Assembly: GCA_964351775.1 (NCBI GenBank)
Contig: CAYGPQ010000022.1
Coordinates: forward strand, 1-49,693
DNA: 49,693 bases
Reading direction: 5' to 3'
Source of the DNA: Kordia sp964351775
Lineage (GTDB): Bacteria; Bacteroidota; Bacteroidia; Flavobacteriales; Flavobacteriaceae
Both the position numbers and the translations under genes were made by a program. The notes under the pieces are model-generated. The model was not told where the DNA came from. It did no database searches and was given only the letters and a program-made list of their open reading frames with translations. Shown piece after piece: positions 15,999-26,025 of the stretch (positions are counted from its first letter, which is position 1; each line of letters begins with the position of its first letter).

Positions 15999-17549
15999 AT
16001 GAAAACCTTAAAACAATCACTTTTAGTGACAATTGCAATCATTGCTTTTCAAAGTTGTGAAAATGATGACAATACCATTCCCATTTCAACTCCAGTTGAT
16101 ACTTCGGTAAACTTTCAATTCAAAAACAGCATTAATTTAGGTGGAGAAGGATCCGCAGAAATTTCAGCTTTCGATCCTACAACGAATAAATTATTTACCG
16201 TAAATGTAGCATTAGGTCAAATATCGGTCTACAGCATTTCAGACATTAGCGCGCCAGTTCAAGAAACTCCAATTAGTGTAAACGCATTTGGTGCACCAAA
16301 CAGTGTGGCAGTTCACAACGGAAAACTTGCCATTGCTGTGGAAGCGGCAAACAAACAAGCTGCTGGAAAAATATACGTTTACAATACTTCTGATAGTGCT
16401 TTGTTAAACGAATACACAGTTGGATCATTGCCAGATATGGTTACATTCACGAAAGATGGAAACTATATCTTATCCGCAAATGAAGGCGAACCAAATGCTG
16501 ATTATACAGTTGATCCTGATGGAACAGTAAGCATCATTGACATTGCAAATAACAACGTAACTACTTTAGATTTCTCTGCGTTCAATTCACAAGAAGCGAC
16601 CTTAGAAACGCAAGGATTTAGAGTTTTTGGTCCAAATGCGAACTTAGCAGCAGATGTTGAGCCAGAATATATCACAGTTTCAGAAGATTCACAATATGCA
16701 TGGGTGTCCTTACAAGAAAACAACGGAATTGCTAAAATCAACTTACAAACAAAAACCATTGAAGCAATTTATCCATTAGGATTTAAAGATTACAGTCTTT
16801 CTGGTAATGCGATTGATGCAAGTGATAGAGATAATATAGCCGAATTAAAAACGTGGCCCGTATACGGAATGTATCAACCAGATGCCATTACATCCGTAAA
16901 TATCAACGGAACAGAATATATTTTCTCTGCAAACGAAGGTGATGCAAGAGAATACGAAGGAACACCAGGTTATGTTGGTGAAGATCGTATCAAAGATGTA
17001 ACCTTAGATGCAACTGCTTTTCCAGCTTCTGAAAACTATCAAGCAGATGAAAATATTGGACGTTTAAAAATGGCACTTGACTTAGGTGATACAGATGGCG
17101 ATGGCGATTATGATAAATTATACAACTACGGAGCGCGTTCATTCAGTGTTTGGTCAGCAGATGGAAACTTATTATATGATAGTGGAAACGAAATTGCAAC
17201 ACGTGTATTAGCAGAAACACCAGAACGTTTCAATTGGGATTGGGAAGACAACGCTGTAGATGACAGAAGTGACGACAAAGGCGCAGAACCAGAAATGGTA
17301 GAAATCTTAAATATTGCCAATCAACGTTACATATTATTTGTTGGTTTAGAACGCAACAGTCAAGTAATGGTGTACGATATAACTAACCCTGTAGCACCAC
17401 AATTTTTACAACTATTACAACGAAATTCAGACTATGCGCCAGAAGGAATTATAGCGATAAAAGCAGAAGACAGCCCAACAGGAAACGCATTACTCATCAT
17501 TTCCTATGAAGACAGTGGAACGGTTTCTATCTACGAAAACGAGAATTAA
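15999..17549 (+). CDS. Choice-of-anchor I family lipoprotein
   Basis: The 516-residue protein begins with a lipoprotein signal peptide ending FQSC (Cys20). The rest is beta-propeller-like, with motifs of the choice-of-anchor I family: FSANEGDAREYEG, NYGARSFSVWSADGNLLYDSGNE and FVGLERNSQVMVYDI. Acidic loops such as LGDTDGDGDYDKLYNYG look like calcium sites. It is probably displayed on the outer membrane; related proteins sit near phosphatases, but no phosphatase catalytic site is seen here. It is a single gene with its own terminator downstream. Confidence 0.87.
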   Translation: MKTLKQSLLVTIAIIAFQSCENDDNTIPISTPVDTSVNFQFKNSINLGGEGSAEISAFDPTTNKLFTVNVALGQISVYSISDISAPVQETPISVNAFGAPNSVAVHNGKLAIAVEAANKQAAGKIYVYNTSDSALLNEYTVGSLPDMVTFTKDGNYILSANEGEPNADYTVDPDGTVSIIDIANNNVTTLDFSAFNSQEATLETQGFRVFGPNANLAADVEPEYITVSEDSQYAWVSLQENNGIAKINLQTKTIEAIYPLGFKDYSLSGNAIDASDRDNIAELKTWPVYGMYQPDAITSVNINGTEYIFSANEGDAREYEGTPGYVGEDRIKDVTLDATAFPASENYQADENIGRLKMALDLGDTDGDGDYDKLYNYGARSFSVWSADGNLLYDSGNEIATRVLAETPERFNWDWEDNAVDDRSDDKGAEPEMVEILNIANQRYILFVGLERNSQVMVYDITNPVAPQFLQLLQRNSDYAPEGIIAIKAEDSPTGNALLIISYEDSGTVSIYENEN

Positions 17550-17623
17550 CATAGTTTTTAAACTTTAAGTGAGATGATGTTTCCTTACCATCTAGCTTGA
17601 AGTAACAATTATTTTTAAAATAT

Positions 17624-17670
17624 AAAACGCTTCGAAGACAGTCATTGATTTCGAGGCGTTTCTGTTTTTT
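17624..17670 (+). terminator. Intrinsic terminator after the choice-of-anchor I gene
   Basis: Stem AAAACGCTTCGAA / TTCGAGGCGTTT (17624-17636 and 17649-17660, with one G-T pair) is followed by a T-rich run to 17670. It lies 75 bp after the stop codon. Confidence 0.75.
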
Positions 17671-17771
17671 TAAGATTTTTTGGTGAGGTTTTAAGATTAT
17701 TTTAATAATAAATCATCATTTTTTCTGTTTGTTTGTGTGTTGAACCGATTACCATCAATCAAAACCAAAAA

Positions 17772-20534
17772 ATGTATAAATTATTCAGTATTGCACTGAT
17801 CGTTATGATCAGTTTATTTTCTTCAAAACTTTCTGCACAAGAATTCGAACTCAAAGGAAAAGTCATTGATAATACGACAAAAACACCTTTAGAATCTGCA
17901 ACAATATATCTAGAATCTATCAAAGATACCACACTCATTACCTATACCATTAGTGGGAAAGATGGAACTTTTGAGCTTGCCGCACGAACAAAACTAAAAG
18001 AAGTAAATTTATTGGTAGCGTTTAACGGATTTCAAACCTACAAGAAAAAAGTAAGATTAAACAAACCCATCATTCAACTAGCAGACATTTTGATGGAACC
18101 CGCTTCTAACGAATTGGATGCGGTACAAATTGTTGCAATTCGCGCACCAATTACGGTCAAAAAAGATACCTTAGAATTCAACGCAGATTCGTTCAAAGCC
18201 CGACCAGATGCAACGGTGGAAGACTTAATCAAAAAACTGCCAGGTGTCGAAATTGACAGTGAAGGAAAAATAACCGTAAACGGACAAGAAGTCAACAAAA
18301 TCTTAGTAAACGGAAAACCATTCTTTGGGAACGATCCAAACATTGCGATCAAGAATTTAACGAAAGAAATCGTTGATAAAATTCAGGTAACATCTACCAA
18401 AAGTGAATCGGAAGAATTCACAGGAAAAAAAGGAACTTCGGAAGAAAAAACCATCAATATAGAACTCAAAGAAGATCAAAATAAAGGATTTTTTGGACGA
18501 GCCACGGTAAGCGGCGGAACTGACGAACGCTATGCGATGAGCGGAATTGGAAACTATTTCAATGACAAACAGCGTATAAGTGTCTTGGCAAGTAAAAATA
18601 ACATCAACAGTTCAGGATTTAGTTTTGATGAAATCTATGACATGATGGGAAATAGTGGCGGCGGCGTCTATTTTGGAGACGATCAAGGTTTTGGCGGATT
18701 GGGCGGCGGCGGACAAGGAATTACAACATCTTCAAATGCAGGAATAAGTTTTGTGGACGAATACGAAGATAAAACAGAAGTCCTCGCAGACTATTTTTTC
18801 TCACGTGCCGATTCGGAAAATGAAAGTAGAGTAGAACGTGAAAATATATTACCTGATGGAAGTTTCTTCACAAACTCCAGAAGTACTTCCACGAGTTTAA
18901 ATGACAGTCATAGAGCAACAGCCGAGTTGCAATTTAAAATAGATTCTACACTTAAAATAGTCGTAGCGCCAAGTTTTAGATTTACGGAAGGAGAAAATTT
19001 TTCTTCTCAAAGGGAAGAATCTTCAGATGATACTGGAACGCTATTAAACCGCGGAGATTCACAAAATAAAACAGACTCTGAACGTCGTAATTTTGGAAGT
19101 GATATTGATGTAATAAAAAAGTTTGGAAGCAAAGGTTCGTACGTGAGTCTGAACTTAAACAATAGCATCATTAACAATACTTCAGAAAATTTTTTAAACA
19201 CAACTAATGAAATATTTGGCACAACGCCATCAACGGAAACTAGAGATCAATTGTCAGATGTTGACTCAAAAGAAAATCAAATTTCTGCGAACATTGAATA
19301 CCGCATTCCATTAAAAGAAAAATTATTTTTAGATGTAAACTATAGCTTTTCAAATAGAAGCGAACGAAATGACAGAAGTGTTTTTGATTTTGATAACACT
19401 ACAAATCAATATGATGATTTCAATCAAACCTTAAGTTCCGACTTAAAAGTAAACTTTCAAACGCATACACCAAAAATCGGTATCAATTACGAAAGTAAAA
19501 AACTATACCTAAGCTTCAACACTGGATTACAGTTTTCTGAATTAAAAAACGAAGAATTCATCCAAAATACATCTGTAACATCGAGCTTTTCAGATATCAG
19601 TATCAACAGTTACATGCGTTACAACATCAAGCAAGGAATGAGTGTTTCATTCAACTATAACACCAATACGCAATCGCCAAATGCACAACAATTACAACCT
19701 GTTGCCAATGTAAGTAATCCATTAAATATTGTGGTTGGTAATCCAAATTTGAATCGAGAATTTGTACAACGCATCTATGCAAACTTTAATAATTACGACT
19801 TCAAAAGCAAAAGCGGATTTTTTGTATGGCTTTCAGCGAATTTTACCAATGATAATATTGTGCCAATTTCCACAACAGACGAAAACAGAATCAGAACCAC
19901 AACCTATACAAATGTGGATGGAATTTTTAGAGGAAGCGGTGGCGTATCGTATAGTAAAACCATCAAGCGTGATAGCAGTTCGGTACGTTTCAGAGTTGGA
20001 TTATATACAAATTATAACAAAGAAATTAACTTTAGCAATGGCGTAAAATTCTCTACAAAACGAAATGCACTCACGCCAAGCGTTCGAATGACCTATAATT
20101 TCAAAGAATTGCTTGAAATAGAACCTAGATATTCCGTATCGTTAAACTCAACAATGTACAGTTTAGAAAATCTCAACAATGAAACGTTTCAAACTCATAA
20201 TGTTGGCTTAAAAACAACCACATTTTGGCCAAAAAATATAGTATTTGGAAATGATTTACGGTATACCTATCAAAGTAATGTGGCACCAGGATTTGAACGT
20301 GGCGCGTTATTTTGGAATATGAGTTTAGGTGTCAAAATTCTCAAAGACAAAGGAACGATCAAGCTGACGGCGTATGACTTATTAGATCAAAATATCAATA
20401 CACGTAGAAGTGTGACGGCTGATTTCATTCAAGATTCGCAAAGTACGGTGTTGCAACGTTATTTCATGTTAGGATTCACCTATAAACTCAGTAAAATTGG
20501 CGGTAAAAAAGAAGGTGGCATTCAGTTTTTATAA
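17772..20534 (+). CDS. Outer-membrane beta-barrel protein with carboxypeptidase-like domain
   Basis: I start at ATG 17772 (920 residues), because it gives a clean signal peptide (MYKLFSIALIVMISLFSSKLSA); an upstream TTG at 17733 would bury the signal. A carboxypeptidase-regulatory-like beta sandwich (about 24-110: GKVIDNTTKTPLESATIYLE) is followed by a plug-like domain (about 120-210, with VEDLIKKLPGVEID) and a large barrel of aromatic-ended strands, ending in a short basic tail. It resembles TonB-dependent receptors of the outer membrane beta-barrel family in Bacteroidota. No SusD partner is adjacent, so the substrate is unknown. Confidence 0.88.
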   Translation: MYKLFSIALIVMISLFSSKLSAQEFELKGKVIDNTTKTPLESATIYLESIKDTTLITYTISGKDGTFELAARTKLKEVNLLVAFNGFQTYKKKVRLNKPIIQLADILMEPASNELDAVQIVAIRAPITVKKDTLEFNADSFKARPDATVEDLIKKLPGVEIDSEGKITVNGQEVNKILVNGKPFFGNDPNIAIKNLTKEIVDKIQVTSTKSESEEFTGKKGTSEEKTINIELKEDQNKGFFGRATVSGGTDERYAMSGIGNYFNDKQRISVLASKNNINSSGFSFDEIYDMMGNSGGGVYFGDDQGFGGLGGGGQGITTSSNAGISFVDEYEDKTEVLADYFFSRADSENESRVERENILPDGSFFTNSRSTSTSLNDSHRATAELQFKIDSTLKIVVAPSFRFTEGENFSSQREESSDDTGTLLNRGDSQNKTDSERRNFGSDIDVIKKFGSKGSYVSLNLNNSIINNTSENFLNTTNEIFGTTPSTETRDQLSDVDSKENQISANIEYRIPLKEKLFLDVNYSFSNRSERNDRSVFDFDNTTNQYDDFNQTLSSDLKVNFQTHTPKIGINYESKKLYLSFNTGLQFSELKNEEFIQNTSVTSSFSDISINSYMRYNIKQGMSVSFNYNTNTQSPNAQQLQPVANVSNPLNIVVGNPNLNREFVQRIYANFNNYDFKSKSGFFVWLSANFTNDNIVPISTTDENRIRTTTYTNVDGIFRGSGGVSYSKTIKRDSSSVRFRVGLYTNYNKEINFSNGVKFSTKRNALTPSVRMTYNFKELLEIEPRYSVSLNSTMYSLENLNNETFQTHNVGLKTTTFWPKNIVFGNDLRYTYQSNVAPGFERGALFWNMSLGVKILKDKGTIKLTAYDLLDQNINTRRSVTADFIQDSQSTVLQRYFMLGFTYKLSKIGGKKEGGIQFL

Positions 20535-20561
20535 TACACACAAAAAAATCATATAACGACG

Positions 20562-20593
20562 AAAGCTTTTGGAATTTTTCAAAAGCTTTTTTT
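20562..20593 (+). terminator. Intrinsic terminator after the barrel gene
   Basis: A perfect 10-bp stem AAAGCTTTTG / CAAAAGCTTT with an 8-nt loop is followed by further Ts to 20593. It lies 27 bp downstream of the stop codon. Confidence 0.85.
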
Positions 20594-20683
20594 ATGCGCT
20601 GAACTTTGTATCTTGTAACAGTAAAACCTATTCATGTAACGAAACTTTACAATGGATCGTCAAACACAAAAAAATAATATGCA

Positions 20684-21613
20684 ATGAAGAATATATTACA
20701 GCAACTTTTGAGTGTCGTTTTACTCTTAAATATGAATATAGTTTTTAGTCAAACAGACACTTTAGAAATAGAAACAGCTTTCATGGATTGTTTGTATCAA
20801 TCGTTACCGGATAAAGGTGATGAATTTAAAATGATACTTCAAGAAGCAGAGCAAAAGTTAATACATAAAAAGTATTTAAAAGATGGGACAGGTGAAAGCT
20901 ATGTAACGCTATATAGGAATCTTGGAAATACCATCAATAAAGATTTTCAGAATTTAGGTCTGCTAAACTACATGAGTAAAATAACTCATGAAGTTGAAGT
21001 CGATACTGTTAGTAATTGTGCAGAAAAGATATTAAAATCTCCAAAATATAAAGATTCTAAAATATTTAAAATAACATCCATAACACAATCACAATCACTC
21101 GATATAAGTGACTCTTCAAGTTATAAAGATGAAGTTTTGTCAATTCTAGAAGTAAAAGACTTTGAACACGATTATTACAAGATGTCTACTTTAGTAATGA
21201 TTGAAACCATGAATTATGTTGATTTGGAAGGAATTGTTACTAAACTACCAGAAGTAGTAGAAGCAAAAATTTCAGACGAAGAGCGTGCGCGAGCTTTTAA
21301 AATAGAAATACAATCAGAAGAAATCATTCTCATAAACGGAAAAAAAAGTGACTTTGCAACAGTTAAAAAGCAGTTAAAAAGGTATTTAAAAGACAATACA
21401 TCAGAATCTATTATTATACTGAAAAATGATAGAAGCGTCCCGTATATCTTTTTTATTAAAATACAAAACGAAATGGTTGCTGCTTTTGAAGAAATTCGAA
21501 ATGAAGAGTCAAAGAAAAAATTTGATCATTCGTTTGATAAATTGACAGAAGAACAACAAAAAGAAATCAAAGAAATGTACCCTATTAAAATTTCTGAAGT
21601 AGAAATAAAATGA
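20684..21613 (+). CDS. Secreted protein with C-terminal ExbD-like domain
   Basis: The 309-residue protein has a signal peptide (about 1-22, ending IVFSQ), an unassigned N-terminal domain (25-190) and a C-terminal domain (about 200-309). The latter reads like the periplasmic part of Bacteroidota ExbD: EEIILINGKKSDFATVKKQL, then MVAAFEEIRNEESKKKF, and FDKLTEEQQKEIKEMYP. Authentic ExbD has an N-terminal transmembrane anchor and works with ExbB and TonB. Here the domain is carried by a secreted protein with no TolQ or TonB genes nearby. The next gene overlaps it by 4 bp (ATGA), so a hydrolase is translationally coupled. Confidence 0.72.
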   Translation: MKNILQQLLSVVLLLNMNIVFSQTDTLEIETAFMDCLYQSLPDKGDEFKMILQEAEQKLIHKKYLKDGTGESYVTLYRNLGNTINKDFQNLGLLNYMSKITHEVEVDTVSNCAEKILKSPKYKDSKIFKITSITQSQSLDISDSSSYKDEVLSILEVKDFEHDYYKMSTLVMIETMNYVDLEGIVTKLPEVVEAKISDEERARAFKIEIQSEEIILINGKKSDFATVKKQLKRYLKDNTSESIIILKNDRSVPYIFFIKIQNEMVAAFEEIRNEESKKKFDHSFDKLTEEQQKEIKEMYPIKISEVEIK

Positions 21614-22509
21614 AAAAAAAGCTACTCATCACAGGATGTATTTTGCTGTTTATATTAGGAATTGCAGGATACATTCTGACCATTCATGTCTTACCGTATG
21701 CCATTGTTCAACCACAAAAAATAAACCTAGCGATCACTCCAGAAAATTTAGGATTACAAGGTGAAAAACTAACGATTACAACGAAAGACAGTACTTCATT
21801 AAAAGGCTATTACATTCAATCCAATACACAAAAAACCAAAGGAATCATGATTCTTATTCATGGGATTGGCGGTTGTAAAGAACACTTTCTCAATCTAGCA
21901 GGAAACTTAGCCAACAAAGGAATTGCCTCAGTAGTATTTGATGGAAGAGCGCACGGCGAAAGTGGCGGACAATATTGTACATACGGGTTTTATGAAAAAC
22001 AAGACATTGCTGCAATTGTTGACGAACTCAAAAGGCGAAATTCTGAGTTGTCCATTGGAATTTGGGGAAACTCATTGGGTGGCGCTATTGCGATTCAAGC
22101 TTTGGAACTTGACAAGCGTATTGAATTTGGCGTGATCGAAAGTACATTCACGGAATTAGATCAAATTGTATACGATTACCAACAGAAGATGACCAAAGGT
22201 TTCGGATTGCGTTTTATGTCAGATGCAGCATTACAAGAAGCTGGAAACATAGCAAACTTCAATCCTGATGAAGTGAAACCAATTATTTCTGTGACAAAAA
22301 TAACGCAGCCAATGTTTATCGCGCATGGTGATACTGATGAAAATATCAGTTTTGAATACGGAAAACAACTCTATGAAAATCTCGCTTCAGCAGAAAAAGA
22401 ATTCGTTCTTGTAGAAGGCGCAGGACATTTTGATGTATATGCAAAAGGCGGAAAAATATATGAAGATAAGTTGATGAACTTCATTCGCAAACAGCTTGAA
22501 AACAACTAA
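21610..22509 (+). CDS. Alpha/beta hydrolase, membrane-anchored
   Basis: The 299-residue protein has an N-terminal transmembrane helix or uncleaved signal (about 5-28) and an alpha/beta hydrolase fold. The oxyanion loop is HGIGGCKEH (about 84), the nucleophile elbow GNSLGG (Ser near 157), the acid HGDTDENIS, and the catalytic His GAGHFDVY near residue 277. It resembles the serine aminopeptidase S33/BAAT-like hydrolases; the substrate is unknown. The ATGA overlap with the ExbD-like gene indicates coupled translation. Confidence 0.88.
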   Translation: MKKKLLITGCILLFILGIAGYILTIHVLPYAIVQPQKINLAITPENLGLQGEKLTITTKDSTSLKGYYIQSNTQKTKGIMILIHGIGGCKEHFLNLAGNLANKGIASVVFDGRAHGESGGQYCTYGFYEKQDIAAIVDELKRRNSELSIGIWGNSLGGAIAIQALELDKRIEFGVIESTFTELDQIVYDYQQKMTKGFGLRFMSDAALQEAGNIANFNPDEVKPIISVTKITQPMFIAHGDTDENISFEYGKQLYENLASAEKEFVLVEGAGHFDVYAKGGKIYEDKLMNFIRKQLENN

Positions 22510-22614
22510 TATATCAAGTCTTAAAAAACTACATCGTTGTAGTTGTTAAAAAACCGATTTGCATTGGAAACTGAAAAGAAAAAGTCTTATTTTTAAAGTC
22601 AGACTCACAACAAC

Positions 22615-25038
22615 ATGCGCAATTTTACTCAGCTGATACAAATCTCTTTACTGCTTTTAGCTTCCGTAATTGCGTATGCACAAAATACACCGCCAAGTAT
22701 TATGGCAACGGGTGATCAGCAATATTGTGGAGATATGCCGATGAATATCGTAACTTCGGTATCCATTTCAGATCCTGATCCTACAGATACGACTTTACCC
22801 ATTGTGTATATTCAAATTTCCGAAGGCTATACCAACGGACAAGATCAATTAACTTTAACAGGAACGCATCCAAATATCAATGGTTTTTGGACGCCAGCTT
22901 TAGGACGAATGGCGTTAGTAGGTCCAGCAACATTTGCCGAATATGAAGCTGCCATTCAAGACATTGTATTTGAAACAACACAAACCAATTTTACCGAAGA
23001 TAAATTTTTCTCCATCAACTTAGGTGATGCAAACTATTTACCATCTACAGGTCATTATTATTTCTATGTGCAAAATACTGGAATTACATGGACACAAGCA
23101 CGTGATTTAGCAGCATCACAAACCTATTTTGGATTGCAAGGCTATTTAGCTACACTCACAACAGAAGAAGAAGCAGAATTGGCAGGTTCACAAAGTTCAG
23201 GAACTGGCTGGATTGGCGCAACAGATGTAGATCAAGAAGGTACATGGCAATGGGTTACAGGGCCAGAAGCAGGAACGGTATTTTGGATTGGAGAAGTCAA
23301 TGGAGCGGCACAAAACGGCGCGTATACATTTTGGAATTCAGGAGAGCCAAATAATTTTGGTGGAGAACATTATGCACATATCACCGATCCAAGTATTGGA
23401 TTATTAGGTTCTTGGAACGATTTGCCAAATGTTGGGGCAACAGATCCAAACAATCCGTATCATCCACAAGGATATATCATTGAATATGGCGGAATGCCAG
23501 GCGAACCAATGATCAATTTATCGGCAAGTACACGAATTGAAACACCAAAATTCACACTCAATGAAGACGGAAACTGTGACCCGAGTGAAATTACGTTAAG
23601 TGTCGACACCAATACAGACAGTGTGTTATGGTTTGAAACTGAAATGTCCACAACACCAATTCACACTGGTAACAGTTATACAATATCAGTAACCCAAACC
23701 ACTATATTTTGGGTATTGCCAGCATTTTCTGGTTGTACAGAAGGCGCAAGAAGTGCAATTACTGCTTCGGTTTTTGGATCACCAGCAACACAAAATACAA
23801 CCATTGTACAATGTGGCGCTACAAGCGGAATTACAATGTTTAATTTATTTGAGTATAATGAAGAAGTTGCCGCTGGTATCTTAGCCGATCGGCAAATACG
23901 GTATTATGAAGATAATTTGCTTACGCAAGAAATTACAACGAGTTCATATACAAACACGTCAAATCCACAAACCGTATACGCAGAAGTAACAGACTTGGTT
24001 TCGGGTTGTGTAAACACAGCAGAAGTAAGGTTGGAAGTAAGTTCAAACACGGTTAACAATGCTGTCTTAAATGCTTGTGATGCGATTGACGAAGTCGGAA
24101 TCACACAATTTGATCTATCATTAGCCGATACCCAAATTACCAACGGATTGCCGCCAGATGTTACAGTTACCTATTATGAAACATTGGAAAATGCCTTGCT
24201 TTTGACAAATCCATTAGGAAATCAATATACAAATACCATAGCATATTCACAGACGATACATGCGCGTGTAGAGCAAAATGGCGATTGTTATGGAATTAGC
24301 GAAGTATTACTTAATGTAATCGGTCTGCCGAATATAGAAACGCAAGAAATACAGTTTTACTGTGTAAATTTTTCTCCACAATTAATCATGCTTGAAAGCG
24401 GAATCACTAGTAACTTTAGCAACTATACTTTTGCTTGGTCAACAGGAGAGACAACGCCAGAAATTCAAGTCAATCAACTAGGAAATTATACCGTTGAAGT
24501 AACTCAAATTGGTGGATGTTCAAAAACTAAGACAATTTCTGTGCAACCATCAGATATTGCTACTATTGGAAACATTCTAATCAATGATATTTCAGATGTC
24601 AATGTAGTAACGGTGATGGTTTCTGGTGAAGGAGACTATGTATTTGCATTAGACAATCCGAATGGTAGCTATCAAGAATCAAACATCTTTGAAAGCGTGT
24701 CTGCTGGATTTCATACGGTATACATTAAAGATATCAAAAATAATTGTGGAATTGTAAACGCGGATATTGCCGTTATTGGATATCCAAAATTTTTCACACC
24801 AAACAATGATGGTGCAAATGATACATGGCAACTCAAAGGAATTTCTGGAACTTTTCAAGCAAACACACAAGTATTCATATACGATCGTTATGGAAAACTC
24901 CTTAGAATCTTAATCAACGCAGAAGACGCTTGGAACGGAACAAACAAAGGTGTTAAAATGCCATCAAGTGATTATTGGTTTTCAGCAACACTAGAAGACG
25001 GAAGAGTTTTTACAGGACATTTCACTTTAAAACGCTAG
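22615..25038 (+). CDS. C-type lectin domain protein with type B T9SS sorting domain
   Basis: This 807-residue secreted protein has a signal peptide (1-22), an N-terminal region with DPDPTD calcium-type repeats (25-135), and a C-type lectin-like domain (about 140-290) with GWIGATDVDQEGTWQWVTG, FWNSGEPNNFGGEHY and the closing WNDLP. Ig-like repeats follow, and the C-terminal 85 residues form the gliding_CHU_C sorting domain (FFTPNNDGANDTW near 722, then VFIYDRYGKLL and the closing FTGHFTLKR). It would leave by the type IX secretion system and be attached to the surface. The EPN motif suggests mannose-type sugar specificity, an inference from lectins in general. It is a single-gene unit. Confidence 0.92.
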   Translation: MRNFTQLIQISLLLLASVIAYAQNTPPSIMATGDQQYCGDMPMNIVTSVSISDPDPTDTTLPIVYIQISEGYTNGQDQLTLTGTHPNINGFWTPALGRMALVGPATFAEYEAAIQDIVFETTQTNFTEDKFFSINLGDANYLPSTGHYYFYVQNTGITWTQARDLAASQTYFGLQGYLATLTTEEEAELAGSQSSGTGWIGATDVDQEGTWQWVTGPEAGTVFWIGEVNGAAQNGAYTFWNSGEPNNFGGEHYAHITDPSIGLLGSWNDLPNVGATDPNNPYHPQGYIIEYGGMPGEPMINLSASTRIETPKFTLNEDGNCDPSEITLSVDTNTDSVLWFETEMSTTPIHTGNSYTISVTQTTIFWVLPAFSGCTEGARSAITASVFGSPATQNTTIVQCGATSGITMFNLFEYNEEVAAGILADRQIRYYEDNLLTQEITTSSYTNTSNPQTVYAEVTDLVSGCVNTAEVRLEVSSNTVNNAVLNACDAIDEVGITQFDLSLADTQITNGLPPDVTVTYYETLENALLLTNPLGNQYTNTIAYSQTIHARVEQNGDCYGISEVLLNVIGLPNIETQEIQFYCVNFSPQLIMLESGITSNFSNYTFAWSTGETTPEIQVNQLGNYTVEVTQIGGCSKTKTISVQPSDIATIGNILINDISDVNVVTVMVSGEGDYVFALDNPNGSYQESNIFESVSAGFHTVYIKDIKNNCGIVNADIAVIGYPKFFTPNNDGANDTWQLKGISGTFQANTQVFIYDRYGKLLRILINAEDAWNGTNKGVKMPSSDYWFSATLEDGRVFTGHFTLKR

Positions 25039-25064
25039 CTTCTATTTCGTTCAGCTACCGCTTT

Positions 25065-25092
25065 AGTATTGGGTATTTAGTATTGAGAAGTG
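25065..25092 (+). repeat. AGTATTG heptamer array
   Basis: Four 7-bp units AGTATTG, GGTATTT, AGTATTG, AGAAGTG lie in the convergent spacer after the lectin gene. The unit resembles the one at 46443-46470 but differs from the era and window-start arrays. Confidence 0.7.
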
Positions 25093-25179
25093 AGAGTTTT
25101 ATGTCTAACAAATCCAAGAAGTCTAACAATTTGAGCAAGCCCAAAAAAGCAAGGCGTAAGTTGATCAAAGTCAAAATAT

Positions 25180-25205
25180 GGTAGCTGAGCGTAGTCGAAG
25201 CTACC
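25180..25205. repeat. REP-like hairpin, core GAGCGTAGTCGA
   Basis: Arms GGTAGCT (25180-25186) and AGCTACC (25199-25205) flank the core GAGCGTAGTCGA. The right arm overlaps the TAG stop of the TPM gene. It is one of five copies in the window whose cores agree while the arms differ yet remain complementary. Confidence 0.82.
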
Positions 25206-26025
25206 AACTTCCACCAGCACCACCACCGCTAAATCCGCCGCCGCCGAAGCCACCACCAAATCCGCCGCCACTACTTCCGCCACCGAATCCACCGCTGCCT
25301 CTGCCAGAGCCAAATCCACCTTTACCCAAATTACTCAAAATAATAATATCAAGTAAATCGCTTCCTGTGCTGTGTCTGCCGCCACCACGATTATTGCCGC
25401 CATTTCGTTTATTATTGGCTAAAATAGAAATCAACACAAAAAAGAAAATTACTAGGAAAATGATAACACCAGCAGGAATTCCTTCGCTTGATGATTGTCG
25501 GCGTTCACCGGTAAATTCGTCATTTAAAACTTCAATAATACTATTCACGCCTTCATTAAGTCCGCCATAATAATCGCCTCTTTTAAAAAAAGGAATGATC
25601 TGATTTCTCGTGATTTGACCTACAATTCCAGCTGTCAATTTATTTTCGGCACCATAGCCTGGGGAAATCCATATTTTACGCTCTTGTTCGGCTAAAAGGA
25701 TGATGACGCCATTGTCTTTCCCTTCTTGTCCAACGCCCCATTTTTGACCCCATTCTGGCGTAAGCATGCCAATACTTTCACCTTGTAAACTTTTAATAAT
25801 AACCACTACAATTTGTGTAGAAGTGGTATCAGAATATTTAATAAGTTTATTTTCTAAAGCAGCTTTTTCGCCACTAGAAAGTAATTTGGCATAATCGTAT
25901 ACTGCATCAGGATTTGCTTTTGTGGGCTTTGGTGGAATGTCGAACTGAGCATGTGAAATGTTCAGAAAAAACAATCCAACAATCCAAATAAATGTTTTAA
26001 AATATGTCGTTGAAATGTGCAGCAT
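25201..26025 (-). CDS. TPM-domain protein with glycine-rich tail (YgcG-like)
   Basis: The 274-residue protein has a signal peptide (about 1-26), a TPM_phosphatase domain (about 35-180: VYDYAKLLSSGEKAALENKL, then IWISPGYGAENKLTAGIVGQI), a transmembrane helix (about 185-203) and a C-terminal glycine/serine/phenylalanine-rich tail of about 55 residues ending GGAGGSW. This layout is typical of YgcG/TPM proteins paired with LemA. The start codon overlaps the preceding stop as TAATG, so it is translationally coupled to the upstream TPM gene. The function of LemA-TPM systems is poorly known and probably envelope-related. Confidence 0.9.
   Translation of the reverse strand: MLHISTTYFKTFIWIVGLFFLNISHAQFDIPPKPTKANPDAVYDYAKLLSSGEKAALENKLIKYSDTTSTQIVVVIIKSLQGESIGMLTPEWGQKWGVGQEGKDNGVIILLAEQERKIWISPGYGAENKLTAGIVGQITRNQIIPFFKRGDYYGGLNEGVNSIIEVLNDEFTGERRQSSSEGIPAGVIIFLVIFFFVLISILANNKRNGGNNRGGGRHSTGSDLLDIIILSNLGKGGFGSGRGSGGFGGGSSGGGFGGGFGGGGFSGGGAGGSW

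Noticed and set aside
24975..25184. Plus-strand open frame of 69 residues after the lectin gene
   Set aside because: It begins within the T9SS sorting domain in another frame and then translates an array and repeat DNA.
25178..25570. Plus-strand proline-rich open frame (130 residues)
   Set aside because: It is the complement of the glycine-rich tail of the TPM protein; its proline repeats are just GGC/GGT codons read backwards.
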